Of a stretch of DNA of 64,000 nt, positions 34,116-42,730 are shown piece by piece. The notes beneath the pieces are model-generated. The model ran no database searches. It was not told the origin of the DNA and saw only the letters and a list, made by a program, of their open reading frames with translations. The stretch covers positions 558,001 through 622,000 of the forward strand of contig CAWJUH010000003.1 of the NCBI GenBank assembly GCA_963846005.1. The letters run 5' to 3'. This DNA comes from CAVSUR01 sp963846005. GTDB taxonomy: Bacteria; Actinomycetota; Actinomycetes; Streptosporangiales; Streptosporangiaceae. Position 1 is the first letter of the stretch, and each line of letters starts with the position of its first letter. A program made the translations under genes and the position numbers.

Positions 34116-35190
34116 CGCCTGGCCCTTGCGACCACCCAGCACCATCAGCTACGGATCCTGCCGAAGCCATAGCAAGCCGAAACGCGCCCAGTCCGGCCGT
34201 TCTGCTCGGCTGCGGGCTTGTCAGCGGCAGTCGCACGCGGACGGTGAAGCCGCCGCTGGGACGGCGGGCCGCGTCGATCTGGCCCCCGTAGAGGGTGACC
34301 CGCTCGCGCATGCCGGCCAGGCCGTGGCTGCCGCCGGGGACGGCTGGCTGGGTTCCGGCGCCGTCGTCAACGATTTCCAGCTCCAGGCAGTCAGGCCGGT
34401 AGCGCAGGTGCACGGCGGCGCGTGCCTGGCCGGCATGCTTGAGCGCGTTGGTCAGCGCTTCCTGCACGATCCGGTAGGCCGACAGCTCGATGCCGACTGC
34501 CAGCTGGCGGGCGTCGCCCTCGATCTGGAAGTCGACGGGCAGGCCAGCCTCGCGTACCTGGATCATCAGCGTCGGCAGGTCGGCGAGCTTCGGCTGCGGC
34601 GCGAGGAGGTCGGGGGAGTCGGCGCGCAGCATTCCGACCAACCGGCGCATCTCAGTGAGCGCGCCGCGCCCGATCCGCTCAATCGTCTGGAGCACCTCGC
34701 GGGTCGGCGAGCTTGCGGTGCCGAGCACGCGCCGCTCGGCCCCGGCCTGGAGCACCATCATCGACACGTTGTGCGCGATCGCGTCGTGCAGCTCGCGGGC
34801 GATCCTGGCCCGCTCCTCCACGACCGCCTCGCGCGCGGCGACGTCTCGCTCCCGCTCGGCCAGCTGGGCGCGGCGGTCACGCTCGCGGACGATCCGGCGG
34901 ATGAGCAGCATGACCACCACCGTGCCGACGGCGAACGGGATGACCGCATTCTGCGTGCTGCTGTCACGCGGCAGCGGCAGCAGGTCAGTGAGCACCACGA
35001 ATGCCGCGCCCGCGGCGAACCTGCGCGGTGTCGTCCAGACGGCCAGGCCATACAGGGCGCAGAACCATGCGATCGTCCACCCGCCCGCCTGCAGGCTGTG
35101 CCAGATGTCGTGCTGCACCGCCATGAGGCCCTGCGCGGCGATGCCCGCGGTGGCGGGATACTGCCGCCGGAAAGCGACCGTGGCGCACAC
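34081..35190 (-). CDS. NarL-type sensor histidine kinase, probably N-terminally truncated, orphan
   Basis: A 369-residue HisKA_3/LiaS-like kinase: up to four hydrophobic segments remain before the dimerisation helix, H-box ARELHDAIAHNVSMMV (His near residue 135), N-box RIVQEALTNALKHA, ATP lid GSHGLAGMRERV. In frame upstream, a stop (TAG) lies just 12 codons before GTG 35190 with no ATG, so the usual N-terminal helices are partly missing. No response regulator is adjacent on either side. The last roughly 50 residues beyond LRLPLTS are atypical and overlap the vapC 3' end. Confidence 0.75.
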   Translation of the reverse strand: MCATVAFRRQYPATAGIAAQGLMAVQHDIWHSLQAGGWTIAWFCALYGLAVWTTPRRFAAGAAFVVLTDLLPLPRDSSTQNAVIPFAVGTVVVMLLIRRIVRERDRRAQLAERERDVAAREAVVEERARIARELHDAIAHNVSMMVLQAGAERRVLGTASSPTREVLQTIERIGRGALTEMRRLVGMLRADSPDLLAPQPKLADLPTLMIQVREAGLPVDFQIEGDARQLAVGIELSAYRIVQEALTNALKHAGQARAAVHLRYRPDCLELEIVDDGAGTQPAVPGGSHGLAGMRERVTLYGGQIDAARRPSGGFTVRVRLPLTSPQPSRTAGLGAFRLAMASAGSVADGAGWSQGPGVMGGRCRCGGR

Positions 35191-35262
35191 GCCGATGGCG
35201 AACAGCGCGCCGATCTCCGGCGCCTAGCGTCGAGCTCGCTACACACGGTAAAGGAGAGCGAA

Positions 35263-35994
35263 ATGAATCAGCCAGCCACGCAACCCGATCCTGACGGAAG
35301 TCCAGTAGGGCTCAAGGCGGCCGGGCTCGCACGGATCGCCGCGCTGGGAGGCGTCGCCTTCCTAGGGTTCTCGGCCGCCAGCGACCTGGCGATCGGTCCC
35401 AACCCGGCCAGCGATGTCCCGCTCCTGAAAGTCACCAGCTTCTACGCCACCCATCATGCACAGGTACTGGCCGGCGGGATGCTGCTGGCCTGGGCAGCCA
35501 TCTTCTTCGCCTTGTTCGGGGCCGCCATGTGGGCAAGGATCCGGCAGGCGCCAGTGCACCCGCTGCTCGCCGGCGCGGCGCTCGTCGGCACCGCGGTAAT
35601 CACAGCGGCCACGCTGGCCGAGGCCACCACCTACGCCACCCTCGGCGCCATCGGCGGCAGCCGGGCGATCGCGCCCGCCGCGCTGCAGGCCTGGCACATC
35701 ATGGCCTCGGAACTCTCGCTGGCCGGCAACGGCGGCATGATGATCTTCCTGCTCGCGGCAGCTGCAGCAGGCATCGCCGCACGCACGCTCCCGCGCACGC
35801 TCGCCTGGTCCGCCCTGATCATCGGCCTCCTGCAGCTGACACCCGCTCCGATCGGCTTCCTCGCCTCGCTGCTCGCCCTGCTGTGGGCGGCCGCCGCCGG
35901 TATCGTCATGTTCGTCCGTCCAGCGGGTGCGCCGTCGGTCCCCGGCCACTCAGCCCAGGCGAAAGCGCAGGTCGGCTTGGCGCCGACCGCCTGA
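35263..35994 (+). CDS. Membrane protein (DUF4386-like)
   Basis: A 243-residue protein with about six helices; pattern SDLAIGPNP, FYATHHAQVLAGGMLLAW and ALQAWHIMASELSLAGNG. It resembles the partial gene at the window end (63721) and more loosely those at 45749 and 57048. AAGGAGAG precedes ATG 35263. Function unknown; frequently next to LuxR/TetR regulators in actinomycetes. Confidence 0.7.
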   Translation: MNQPATQPDPDGSPVGLKAAGLARIAALGGVAFLGFSAASDLAIGPNPASDVPLLKVTSFYATHHAQVLAGGMLLAWAAIFFALFGAAMWARIRQAPVHPLLAGAALVGTAVITAATLAEATTYATLGAIGGSRAIAPAALQAWHIMASELSLAGNGGMMIFLLAAAAAGIAARTLPRTLAWSALIIGLLQLTPAPIGFLASLLALLWAAAAGIVMFVRPAGAPSVPGHSAQAKAQVGLAPTA

Positions 35995-36346
35995 CTAGCG
36001 TGCCGCTATCCGGCCGCGCGGCCGTCCCGCACATGATGACGACCTCGTGGCCGGAAAGTGCAGGTCGACCAGCAGCTCACCCCCGACGCCCGGCAACCTG
36101 CTCCGCCTCCGCGACGCGTAAACGACAACTCCAGGCCATGCACAGCCCGGGGAACCGGCCCAAGATCTGGCCGGAGACCCTAACCATGCGATGCGGAAAA
36201 TGACACAAAAGCAGCACCGGGCAGGCGACCGAACCGGCCATTCTGTGCCGCTCGCCGACGCCGAGCTCCTCACCTCCCAGGCCACGCCTAGCCGGCGGTC
36301 GAGCGCTGTCCTATACCGGGCGTCTGATCTGGCCGGTGACCTGGTG
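35995..36346. other. Gene-free stretch before the sigma fragment
   Basis: 352 bp with no reading frame I can defend. Sits between the membrane-protein gene and a sigma-factor remnant, so it may contain further decayed DNA. Confidence 0.4.
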
Positions 36347-36610
36347 TTACCGCGGGGGCCGGCCTACCAGGTCCAGGTTGCCCTCCTGGATCAGGTCCAG
36401 GAACAGCATGCCGCTGCCGGTGTACCGCCTGGCCTGCGAGACGGCCAGGCGCAGGTGGGCCCTCACCAGGTGGTTCTTGGCCCGCCGGCCGTCGTCGGCG
36501 ACCCGCTCAAGGTCAATGCTCTGACCGGGGCGCGGCAGCCCGCGGCCTTCGGCGAGCAGGCCCGCCTTGATGCGCTCGGCCAGCTCGACTTCCTGCCCGG
36601 CGTTGAGCAG
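36347..36610 (-). pseudogene. Fragment of a principal (HrdB/RpoD-like) sigma factor gene
   Basis: On the minus strand a frame without a start reads LLNAGQEVELAERIKAGL (region 1.2), later GRRAKNHLVRAHLRLAVSQARRYTG and SGMLFLDLIQEGNLDLV (region 2.1), then stops at TAA (36347-36349). These are clear principal-sigma sequences, but the rest (regions 2.2-4 and the N-terminus) is missing. The 5' edge at about 36610 coincides with the C-terminal end expected for the glycosyltransferase read in another frame. Confidence 0.75.
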
Positions 36611-37853
36611 CTAGGACCAGTTCGTCAACGACCAGGTTGTCATCCCGTTCGGCAGCTAGCCGGCCCGCCATGCGGTCGGCTGCAGCACGGTAGCGAGGGT
36701 CTTCGACCACTCGGGCGACGGCCGCACGCAGGTCGCTGGAGCTGGCCTTTTTCCGCAGCCGGGTGCCCGCGCCGGCGTGCACCACCCGGGCGGCATTGTC
36801 TGGCTGGTCTCGGCCGAGTGGCACAACCACCAGCGGCACCCCGGCGATCAGAGCCTTCATCACGGTGCCATGGCCGCCGTGAGTGATGACGGCCGAGCAG
36901 TGGGGCAGGACATCGGCGTGGCGCACCCACCGCTTGACGGTCACATTCGGCGGGGCCACGATCACCGCCGGGTCCACTGCCGGGCCCGTGGTGATCAGCC
37001 CACGCACCTGAAGCTGCCCGAGAGCCTCAGCGGACCGCTGCAGCAGGCCCTCCTGCCGCATGACGGTGCTGCTCAGGCCCACCAGCACCAGTGGCCGGCC
37101 GGGCGGGTCGGCCCATGGCTTGCCGGCGGCCGCACTGGTCGCGTCGTCGAGCTGAGGCCCGACATAACGGACGTTGGCCGGGACCGAACCGGGCGCAAAG
37201 TCGTAGCTCGGGCTGGAGCAGACCAGTATCCGGTCGGCCTTGCCCACCAGGTCGAGCCCGTCCCGCAGCGGCGCCAGCCCAAACTCGGCGCGGGCCTGAT
37301 TAAGGGCGGGCAGCCCGGTCCGGAAGACGGCGAGCGCGAGCGCGGCCGCGGACCGATCCCGCAGGCGGCCCAGGCTCCCCGAGGCGGGCATGAAACCCGT
37401 CCCGAGCGGCGGAACCTCAGCGCGCGGAAACATATAAGGGCCATGCACCATAATGACCGCAGGGACCCCGGCCACCTCCGCTCCAAACCGCGCCGAAGGA
37501 ATCAGGGTGTCGACAACTACGACATCAGCCGCCTCCCGGTGCAGCTCCTCGACCACATCACGGCAGAACTCGCGCGCGGGCCCGCACAGCAGCCGATCCC
37601 GGACCCGGGCCCACAAGGTCAGCGGATTGCGCGTCTCCCAGTCCTTCAGCAGGTCCGTTTCCGGCCACCGCAGATCGTTGTCGGGGGCGTACTTATACCG
37701 GCAGAACACTGCGCCCGCCGACTCGAACCTGGACCGTAGCCCCTCGGTGCCCAGCACCCGCACGCTATGACCGCCCGCGACCGCCCGCCGCACCACCGTC
37801 TGAACAGCTTCCACGCCCCCGCCGCTATCCCAGCCAGCCACCAAGATCTTCAT
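36513..37853 (-). CDS. GT1 (MGT/UGT-like) glycosyltransferase with aberrant C-terminal tail
   Basis: A 446-residue GT-B enzyme of the macrolide/UDP-sugar transferase type: MKILVAGWDSGGG start, then ITHGGHGTVMKALIAGVPLVVVPLGRDQPDNA (sugar-donor loop, shown here by its ends) near residues 335-365. The natural end seems to be near LVVDELVLA (about 36615). The last roughly 32 residues (RAGSRAGRAHQGG...) are the sigma-factor fragment read in another frame. ATG 37853 follows GGGGAGC. Likely glycosylates a small lipophilic acceptor. Confidence 0.82.
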   Translation of the reverse strand: MKILVAGWDSGGGVEAVQTVVRRAVAGGHSVRVLGTEGLRSRFESAGAVFCRYKYAPDNDLRWPETDLLKDWETRNPLTLWARVRDRLLCGPAREFCRDVVEELHREAADVVVVDTLIPSARFGAEVAGVPAVIMVHGPYMFPRAEVPPLGTGFMPASGSLGRLRDRSAAALALAVFRTGLPALNQARAEFGLAPLRDGLDLVGKADRILVCSSPSYDFAPGSVPANVRYVGPQLDDATSAAAGKPWADPPGRPLVLVGLSSTVMRQEGLLQRSAEALGQLQVRGLITTGPAVDPAVIVAPPNVTVKRWVRHADVLPHCSAVITHGGHGTVMKALIAGVPLVVVPLGRDQPDNAARVVHAGAGTRLRKKASSSDLRAAVARVVEDPRYRAAADRMAGRLAAERDDNLVVDELVLAAQRRAGSRAGRAHQGGPARRRPRAAAPRSEH

Positions 37854-38294
37854 CGAGCCGCTCCCCGCGAGCTACGGCCGCCGCCTTCCGCCAGCAACCT
37901 GTTCACTTGCCAGTCTCCAAGACACACCGGCGGCGGCCAAGGTGGCTAGTCTGCTCGGCGCCGTGGGTGATAACACGACAAAACCGTGGGAAGCCTCGAA
38001 ACGGGTCCGCTCGCTCGCTGCCTGATCGCTGGCCGTGGCGCAATCTGATCACGGGCGGGCTAGCTGCGTCGTGCCACCGTCGGACGGGATATCGAAACCC
38101 GTGTGGCGCTCGGCCCGGGTCCGGATCTGCCCCCCAGGCGGTGGCGTTGCGGGTCTGGTGCATCCCGCGCAGCTGGACGGCGTAGAGCTCTCGCACCTTC
38201 ACTGTCTGCTGAGTGGCGTGGTCCTCGGCCGATAGAGGCTACGCCTGCCGGCTGGCCCCCTCTGTTTGTCACAGCTCCTCAATATCCTGGCGGG
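37854..38294. other. Gene-free stretch upstream of the RecQ gene
   Basis: 441 bp between the divergent glycosyltransferase and RecQ genes. No family-like frame on either strand. Presumably holds both promoters and possibly the left boundary of the RecQ/DprA insertion; I see no repeat marking it. Confidence 0.4.
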
Positions 38295-40355
38295 ATGGAC
38301 GCGCGCACCGAGGCAGAGGCGCTCCTCCGCCGCCTGACGGGCACGGACGACGCGACCTTTCGCGCGGGCCAATGGGAGGCGGTCGAACGGCTGGTCTCGG
38401 GACGGGCCAGGGTGCTCGTCGTCCAGCGCACCGGATGGGGGAAGAGCGCGGTCTACTTCATCGCGACTCGGCTGCTTCGCCAAGGAGGGTCAGGCCCGAC
38501 GCTGCTCGTTTCACCCCTCCTCGCCTTGATGCGCAACCAGTTGGAGATGGCGCGCCGCTCCGGCGTGCGTGCGGAAACGATCCACAGTGACAACTCGACC
38601 GAATGGGCTGGGATCGAGGCATGCATTCGACAGAACGAGGTCGATCTGCTCTTGGTGTCCCCGGAGCGTCTGAACAACCTCCACTTCCGCGCTGAGGTCT
38701 TGCCTGCTCTGACTCGGGCGGTGGGACTCCTCGTCGTGGACGAGGCACATTGCATCAGCGACTGGGGTCACGACTTCCGACCCGACTACCGTCGGATTCA
38801 GCGGGTCATCGAGGTCCTGCCTTCCAACGTTCCCGTCCTCTGCACGACGGCGACTGCGAATGATCGTGTGGTAGCCGACATCGTTGCCCAGCTGGGAGAG
38901 GATCTTCTTGTCGAGCGCGGCCCTCTGGAGCGAGAGGGATTGGCGCTGGCCGTCATGGAAGTTCCCGAGCCTGCCCGACGCCTGGCTTGGCTCGCCGAGC
39001 AGCTACCCAGCATGCCGGGTTCCGGCATCGTTTACTGCTTGACCGTCCGTGACGCCGAGCAAGTCGCGGCCTGGCTGCGAACACGTGAGGTCAACGCCAG
39101 GGCTTATACCGGCGAGGTGGACTCAGCTGATCGAGTGTCGATCGAGCAGGAGCTGATCTCAAACGACGTCAAGGTGGTCGTCGCTACCTCGGCGCTCGGC
39201 ATGGGCTTCGACAAGCCTGACCTGACGTTTGTGATCCACTACCAGAGCCCCGGTTCCCCGATCGCCTACTATCAGCAGGTTGGCCGCGCCGGGCGTGCCC
39301 TCGAGGCCTCGATGGGCGCACTCCTCGCCGGTCGTGAGGACGCCGACATCCAGGACTGGTTCATCCGCACCGCCTTCCCGTCACGGGAGCAAGCCGAACA
39401 GGTCGTCGGCTTGCTGAAGGAAGCTGCGCAGCCGATGACCTTGCAGGCGATCGAGGCTGCCGTCAACGTGCGCCACACGCGGCTCGAGCTGATGCTGAAG
39501 ATCCTTGAGGTGGAAGGCGCGGTGGAGCGGGCCAACGGCGGGTGGCTGCGGACCTTGAGGCCCTGGACCTATGACGATGAACGGGTCCAGCGGGTTACGG
39601 CTGCACGCCGGGCTGAGCAAGCGTCGATGGTCGCCTACGCGTCGACGGGCGGCTGCCGGATGGAGTTCCTGCGCCGTCAGCTCGACGATGAGGCGGCCGG
39701 TGCCTGTGGATTGTGCGATCGGTGTCGTTCCTGGTCGCTCGATGTACCTCTTGACCCTCAGATCGTTGCCGAGGCGGCAGCGTTCCTGCGACAGCGACCG
39801 ATCGAGCTGGAACCGCGCAAACGATGGCCCGGCGTAGGCACGGCGCGAGGGAACATCCCCGAGGAGCTGCGCAATCGGACGGGCCGGGCTCTCAGCTCCT
39901 ACAACGATGGTGGCTGGGGCACCGTCGTCAAGGAAGCGAAGTACGGCGGCACTGGCCTGCCCGATGAGCTCGTCGAGGCCACGGCCGAAATGATCCGACG
40001 TTGGCAGCCTGACCCCGCTCCAGGTTGGATCACTTATGTGCCTTCCTGTCGACACCCTGACCTGGTCCCCGACGTCGTCGGGCGGCTCGCAGCCCGACTG
40101 GCACTCCCGGTCGAGGACGTCGTCCGCCGCGTACGGGATTGTCGACCTCAGAAGGAGATGGAGAACTCGGCGCAGCAGTTCCGTAACGTCTACGGTGCAT
40201 TGGAGGTGGTTGGACCTGTGATGGAGCTTCCTGTTCTGCTGGTCGATGACATCATCGACTCCGGTTGGACTCTGACTGTGATCGGTGCCGCGCTGCGGGA
40301 GGCCGGCTCTGGTCCGGTCTACCCGCTCGTCCTTGCCCGGGCGGTGAGCTCATGA
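38295..40355 (+). CDS. RecQ-like helicase fused to a phosphoribosyltransferase domain
   Basis: A 686-residue protein. The SF2 RecQ helicase core spans about residues 1-440: motif I QRTGWGKSA (Lys50), motif II VVDEAHC (Asp149-His152) with aromatic-rich loop SDWGHDFR, motif VI QQVGRAGR. RecQ zinc site Cys454, Cys471, Cys474, Cys477. No HRDC domain; instead, from about 520, a ComF-like PRTase with ITYVPSCRHP, the RPQKEMENSAQQ hook and the PRPP loop LLVDDIIDSGWT (about 648-659). ATG 38295 chosen; the frame upstream does not look like protein. Coupled to the DprA-like gene by ATGA. GC is lower than in the flanks. Confidence 0.9.
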   Translation: MDARTEAEALLRRLTGTDDATFRAGQWEAVERLVSGRARVLVVQRTGWGKSAVYFIATRLLRQGGSGPTLLVSPLLALMRNQLEMARRSGVRAETIHSDNSTEWAGIEACIRQNEVDLLLVSPERLNNLHFRAEVLPALTRAVGLLVVDEAHCISDWGHDFRPDYRRIQRVIEVLPSNVPVLCTTATANDRVVADIVAQLGEDLLVERGPLEREGLALAVMEVPEPARRLAWLAEQLPSMPGSGIVYCLTVRDAEQVAAWLRTREVNARAYTGEVDSADRVSIEQELISNDVKVVVATSALGMGFDKPDLTFVIHYQSPGSPIAYYQQVGRAGRALEASMGALLAGREDADIQDWFIRTAFPSREQAEQVVGLLKEAAQPMTLQAIEAAVNVRHTRLELMLKILEVEGAVERANGGWLRTLRPWTYDDERVQRVTAARRAEQASMVAYASTGGCRMEFLRRQLDDEAAGACGLCDRCRSWSLDVPLDPQIVAEAAAFLRQRPIELEPRKRWPGVGTARGNIPEELRNRTGRALSSYNDGGWGTVVKEAKYGGTGLPDELVEATAEMIRRWQPDPAPGWITYVPSCRHPDLVPDVVGRLAARLALPVEDVVRRVRDCRPQKEMENSAQQFRNVYGALEVVGPVMELPVLLVDDIIDSGWTLTVIGAALREAGSGPVYPLVLARAVSS

Positions 40356-41293
40356 CTCGCCTCGCGGACCCCGATCTCGTCGCGCTGCTTCTGACCCAAC
40401 GGCTGGTCGAGGCAGAAGCGTCTCCGCTCAAGGCGGCTGAGTTCTGGGCCCTCGTCGAACGTGTTCCCGATCTCGGTGCTCTTCTCGGTCTACGACCGGA
40501 CCAGATTAGAGAGATAGCGCAGGTCGACGAGTCGATGGCACAGCGGATCGGCACTCTCCTCACCGCAGCGACATCCTTCGCGTTCGCCCTCGATGACGCC
40601 CAACAGAGCGGCTTGCAGCTTCTGAGCGGGCTGAGCGAGCACTTCCCATTCGTGATGAAGGAGCGCCTGGGCCGAGCCACGCCACCCCTGCTGTACGTGT
40701 TCGGCGACGCCGACCTTCTCGGGCACAGCGCTCTCGGGATAGTCGGGTCACGGGCTGTGAGCGAGGGAGGTTCGCAAATCGCTCGCGAGGCGGCGCTGGC
40801 CGCCGTGAAGACGGGACTCGGAGTCATCTCCGGGGGTGCCAAGGGAGTGGACCGGCTAGCTATGAACGCCGCCGTCGACGCCGGGGGACGGGTCGTCGGG
40901 GTCCTCGCCGAGTCCCTCTTGCGAACCGCCCGCGATCCGGGGGTGAGGCGCGCAGTCAATGACAGCCAGCTGTGCCTGTGTTCTCCCTACAAGCCCACCG
41001 CAGGGTTTTCCGTCGCCAATGCCATGGGTCGCAACAAGCTCATCTACGCGATGTCGACTGCGACCCTGGTCGTCGAGTGCGAAGAGGGCAGCGGCGGCAC
41101 ATGGGCCGGAGCTGTCGAGGCTCTACGACGTCGTACGGCACCGGTCATTGCCTGGACTGGTGTCGGAGCGAGTTCGGGGAACCGAGCGCTCGTGAGCCGC
41201 GGCGCGCACCAACTTGACGTGGTCGAGGATCTCTTCCCACTGCCAAGTCACGAAGTCGCGCTCGCTCCTGCTCAACTCCGCCTCAGCTTCTAA
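40352..41293 (+). CDS. DprA/Smf-like DNA-processing protein
   Basis: A 313-residue DprA-family protein: a helical N-terminus, then the Rossmann-like core with GIVGSRAVSEGG, VISGGAKGVDRLAMNAAV, FSVANAMGRNKLIYAMS and EEGSGGTWAGAVEAL. The C-terminal winged helix of classical DprA is absent. DprA normally loads RecA on single-stranded DNA during transformation, but stand-alone relatives also occur in defence-type operons. The ATG overlaps the RecQ-PRTase stop (ATGA), so the two act together. Confidence 0.88.
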   Translation: MTRLADPDLVALLLTQRLVEAEASPLKAAEFWALVERVPDLGALLGLRPDQIREIAQVDESMAQRIGTLLTAATSFAFALDDAQQSGLQLLSGLSEHFPFVMKERLGRATPPLLYVFGDADLLGHSALGIVGSRAVSEGGSQIAREAALAAVKTGLGVISGGAKGVDRLAMNAAVDAGGRVVGVLAESLLRTARDPGVRRAVNDSQLCLCSPYKPTAGFSVANAMGRNKLIYAMSTATLVVECEEGSGGTWAGAVEALRRRTAPVIAWTGVGASSGNRALVSRGAHQLDVVEDLFPLPSHEVALAPAQLRLSF

Positions 41294-41434
41294 ATGAGGC
41301 GCGGCGGATCTCACGCGCTCGGTGGCCCACGATCTCTTACAAGGCAGCCCGAACAGGGTGATCTGTACTCGGCGTGCCGGTGCCGCCTTGGCGCACAGAG
41401 CCGCACGGATTCGGCGTTATACGGGTGATCGTTG

Positions 41435-42730
41435 TCAAGGGGTTTGCTCTTCGGTGTCGACGCGCTTGATGAGGTTGATGAACAGGGCGGCTCGCGCGGG
41501 CTGCCCGTGGTCGCGGGCGTGGTCGCGCTGGCGGGTGAGGATGGGCAGGAACTCGGTGCTGGTGCGGAAGTAGGCGCAGGTTTCGCAGGCGGATTCCATG
41601 CGGCAGTCGAGTTCGGCGGGCCGGGTGCACAGGCCGTTGCCGAGCATGCGGGCGTGGGCTTCGCGGCGTAGCTTCGCCATGCCGGTGGTCTCGTAGTCGG
41701 CGGGCAGTTCGGGTGGCTGCCCGTAGAGCGCGTCGATCTTGGCGCTGACCGCGGCGTATTCGTCGGCGATGACCCGGTTGGCGATCCGCGCGTAGATCAG
41801 GGTCATCTCCATCTTGCGATGGCCGAGCAGGGCGGCGATGGCTTCCAGCCGCATGCCGCGGTTGATCGCCTGGGTGGCCAGCGTGTGCCGCAGCCGGTGC
41901 GGGTGCACCCCGGGGACGCCGGCGGCCCGGGCGACGCGGGCAACGATGCGGCCGATGACATAGCGGTCCAGCGGGCCGCGGTGGTCGGCGACCAGCCGGC
42001 GGTGGCGGCGGATGTGCTCAAGGCTGGCTGCGGTCCAGGCGGCGAGCAGCTCCACCAGCTCAGAATGCAGTGGCACGTAGCGATCGTTGCGGAGCTTGCC
42101 CAGCGGGATGCGCAGCCAGTGACCGGTGCCGATCTGCACGACCGCGTCCGCTTCCAGGTCCGCGAGCTCACCGGCTCGCATGCCAGTGCGCGCGAGTAGC
42201 TCGACGACGAGCCGGTCGCGGGGATCGTCTGCGGCCCGGGCGGCGGCCATCAGCCTGGTCGCGTCGCGATCGTCGAGGAACTTCGGCAGCGGCTCGGGCT
42301 TCTTGGGGATGTCCCCGGCGATGACAGGATTGCGGGCCGGGGCGTCCTGCCAGTCCCACTCGATGATCCGCTCGAAGAACTGGCGCACGGTCCGCATCCG
42401 CTGCCGGTGCGTCTCAGCGGTGATCGTCTGGCTGCCTGCCCGGGGCTGGACGGCCAGCCATACCTTGTAGTCCTCGATGTCATCGCGGCGGATATCGCCG
42501 ATCGCGGTGATGCCGGCATCGGTGATCATCCAGCGGGCCAGCTGCCGCAGCGCGTTCTCCGCGGCCGCGACGCTGGCCGGGGCGAGGAAGGTGCCCAGCC
42601 GCTGCAGATACCGCTCGATCACCGCCGCAACCTGCGGCGCCGCCGCCCGGATCTGCACCCACTGCGCGGCGGCGGCGCTGCCAGCCACCGCGCGGCCGGC
42701 GGCCGGAGCGCGCGCGGGCAGCGCGCTCAC
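41435..42730 (-). CDS. Tyrosine recombinase with C-terminal Cys cluster
   Basis: A 431-residue integrase-type enzyme with complete active site: Arg185 (RTGMRAGEL), Lys212, His278-x2-Arg281 (HPHRLRHT), His304 (LLGHRK), Tyr313 (LIYARI). A SAM-like N-terminal core-binding domain covers about 30-125. The C-terminal tail holds a Cys cluster (LCTRPAELDC...CETC), a likely zinc site found in some transposon recombinases. GTG 42730 overlaps the stop of the other recombinase gene (GTGA). Tail-to-tail with the DprA-like gene, 141 bp apart. Confidence 0.9.
   Translation of the reverse strand: MSALPARAPAAGRAVAGSAAAAQWVQIRAAAPQVAAVIERYLQRLGTFLAPASVAAAENALRQLARWMITDAGITAIGDIRRDDIEDYKVWLAVQPRAGSQTITAETHRQRMRTVRQFFERIIEWDWQDAPARNPVIAGDIPKKPEPLPKFLDDRDATRLMAAARAADDPRDRLVVELLARTGMRAGELADLEADAVVQIGTGHWLRIPLGKLRNDRYVPLHSELVELLAAWTAASLEHIRRHRRLVADHRGPLDRYVIGRIVARVARAAGVPGVHPHRLRHTLATQAINRGMRLEAIAALLGHRKMEMTLIYARIANRVIADEYAAVSAKIDALYGQPPELPADYETTGMAKLRREAHARMLGNGLCTRPAELDCRMESACETCAYFRTSTEFLPILTRQRDHARDHGQPARAALFINLIKRVDTEEQTP

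Noticed and set aside
37903..38202. Minus-strand frame before RecQ (MKVRELYAVQLRGM...)
   Set aside because: Only the first 20 or so residues look protein-like, with no family match or ribosome-binding site that I could defend.
38103..38294. RecQ start upstream of ATG 38295
   Set aside because: Residues before 38295 do not resemble RecQ proteins, whose start is close to the helicase core.
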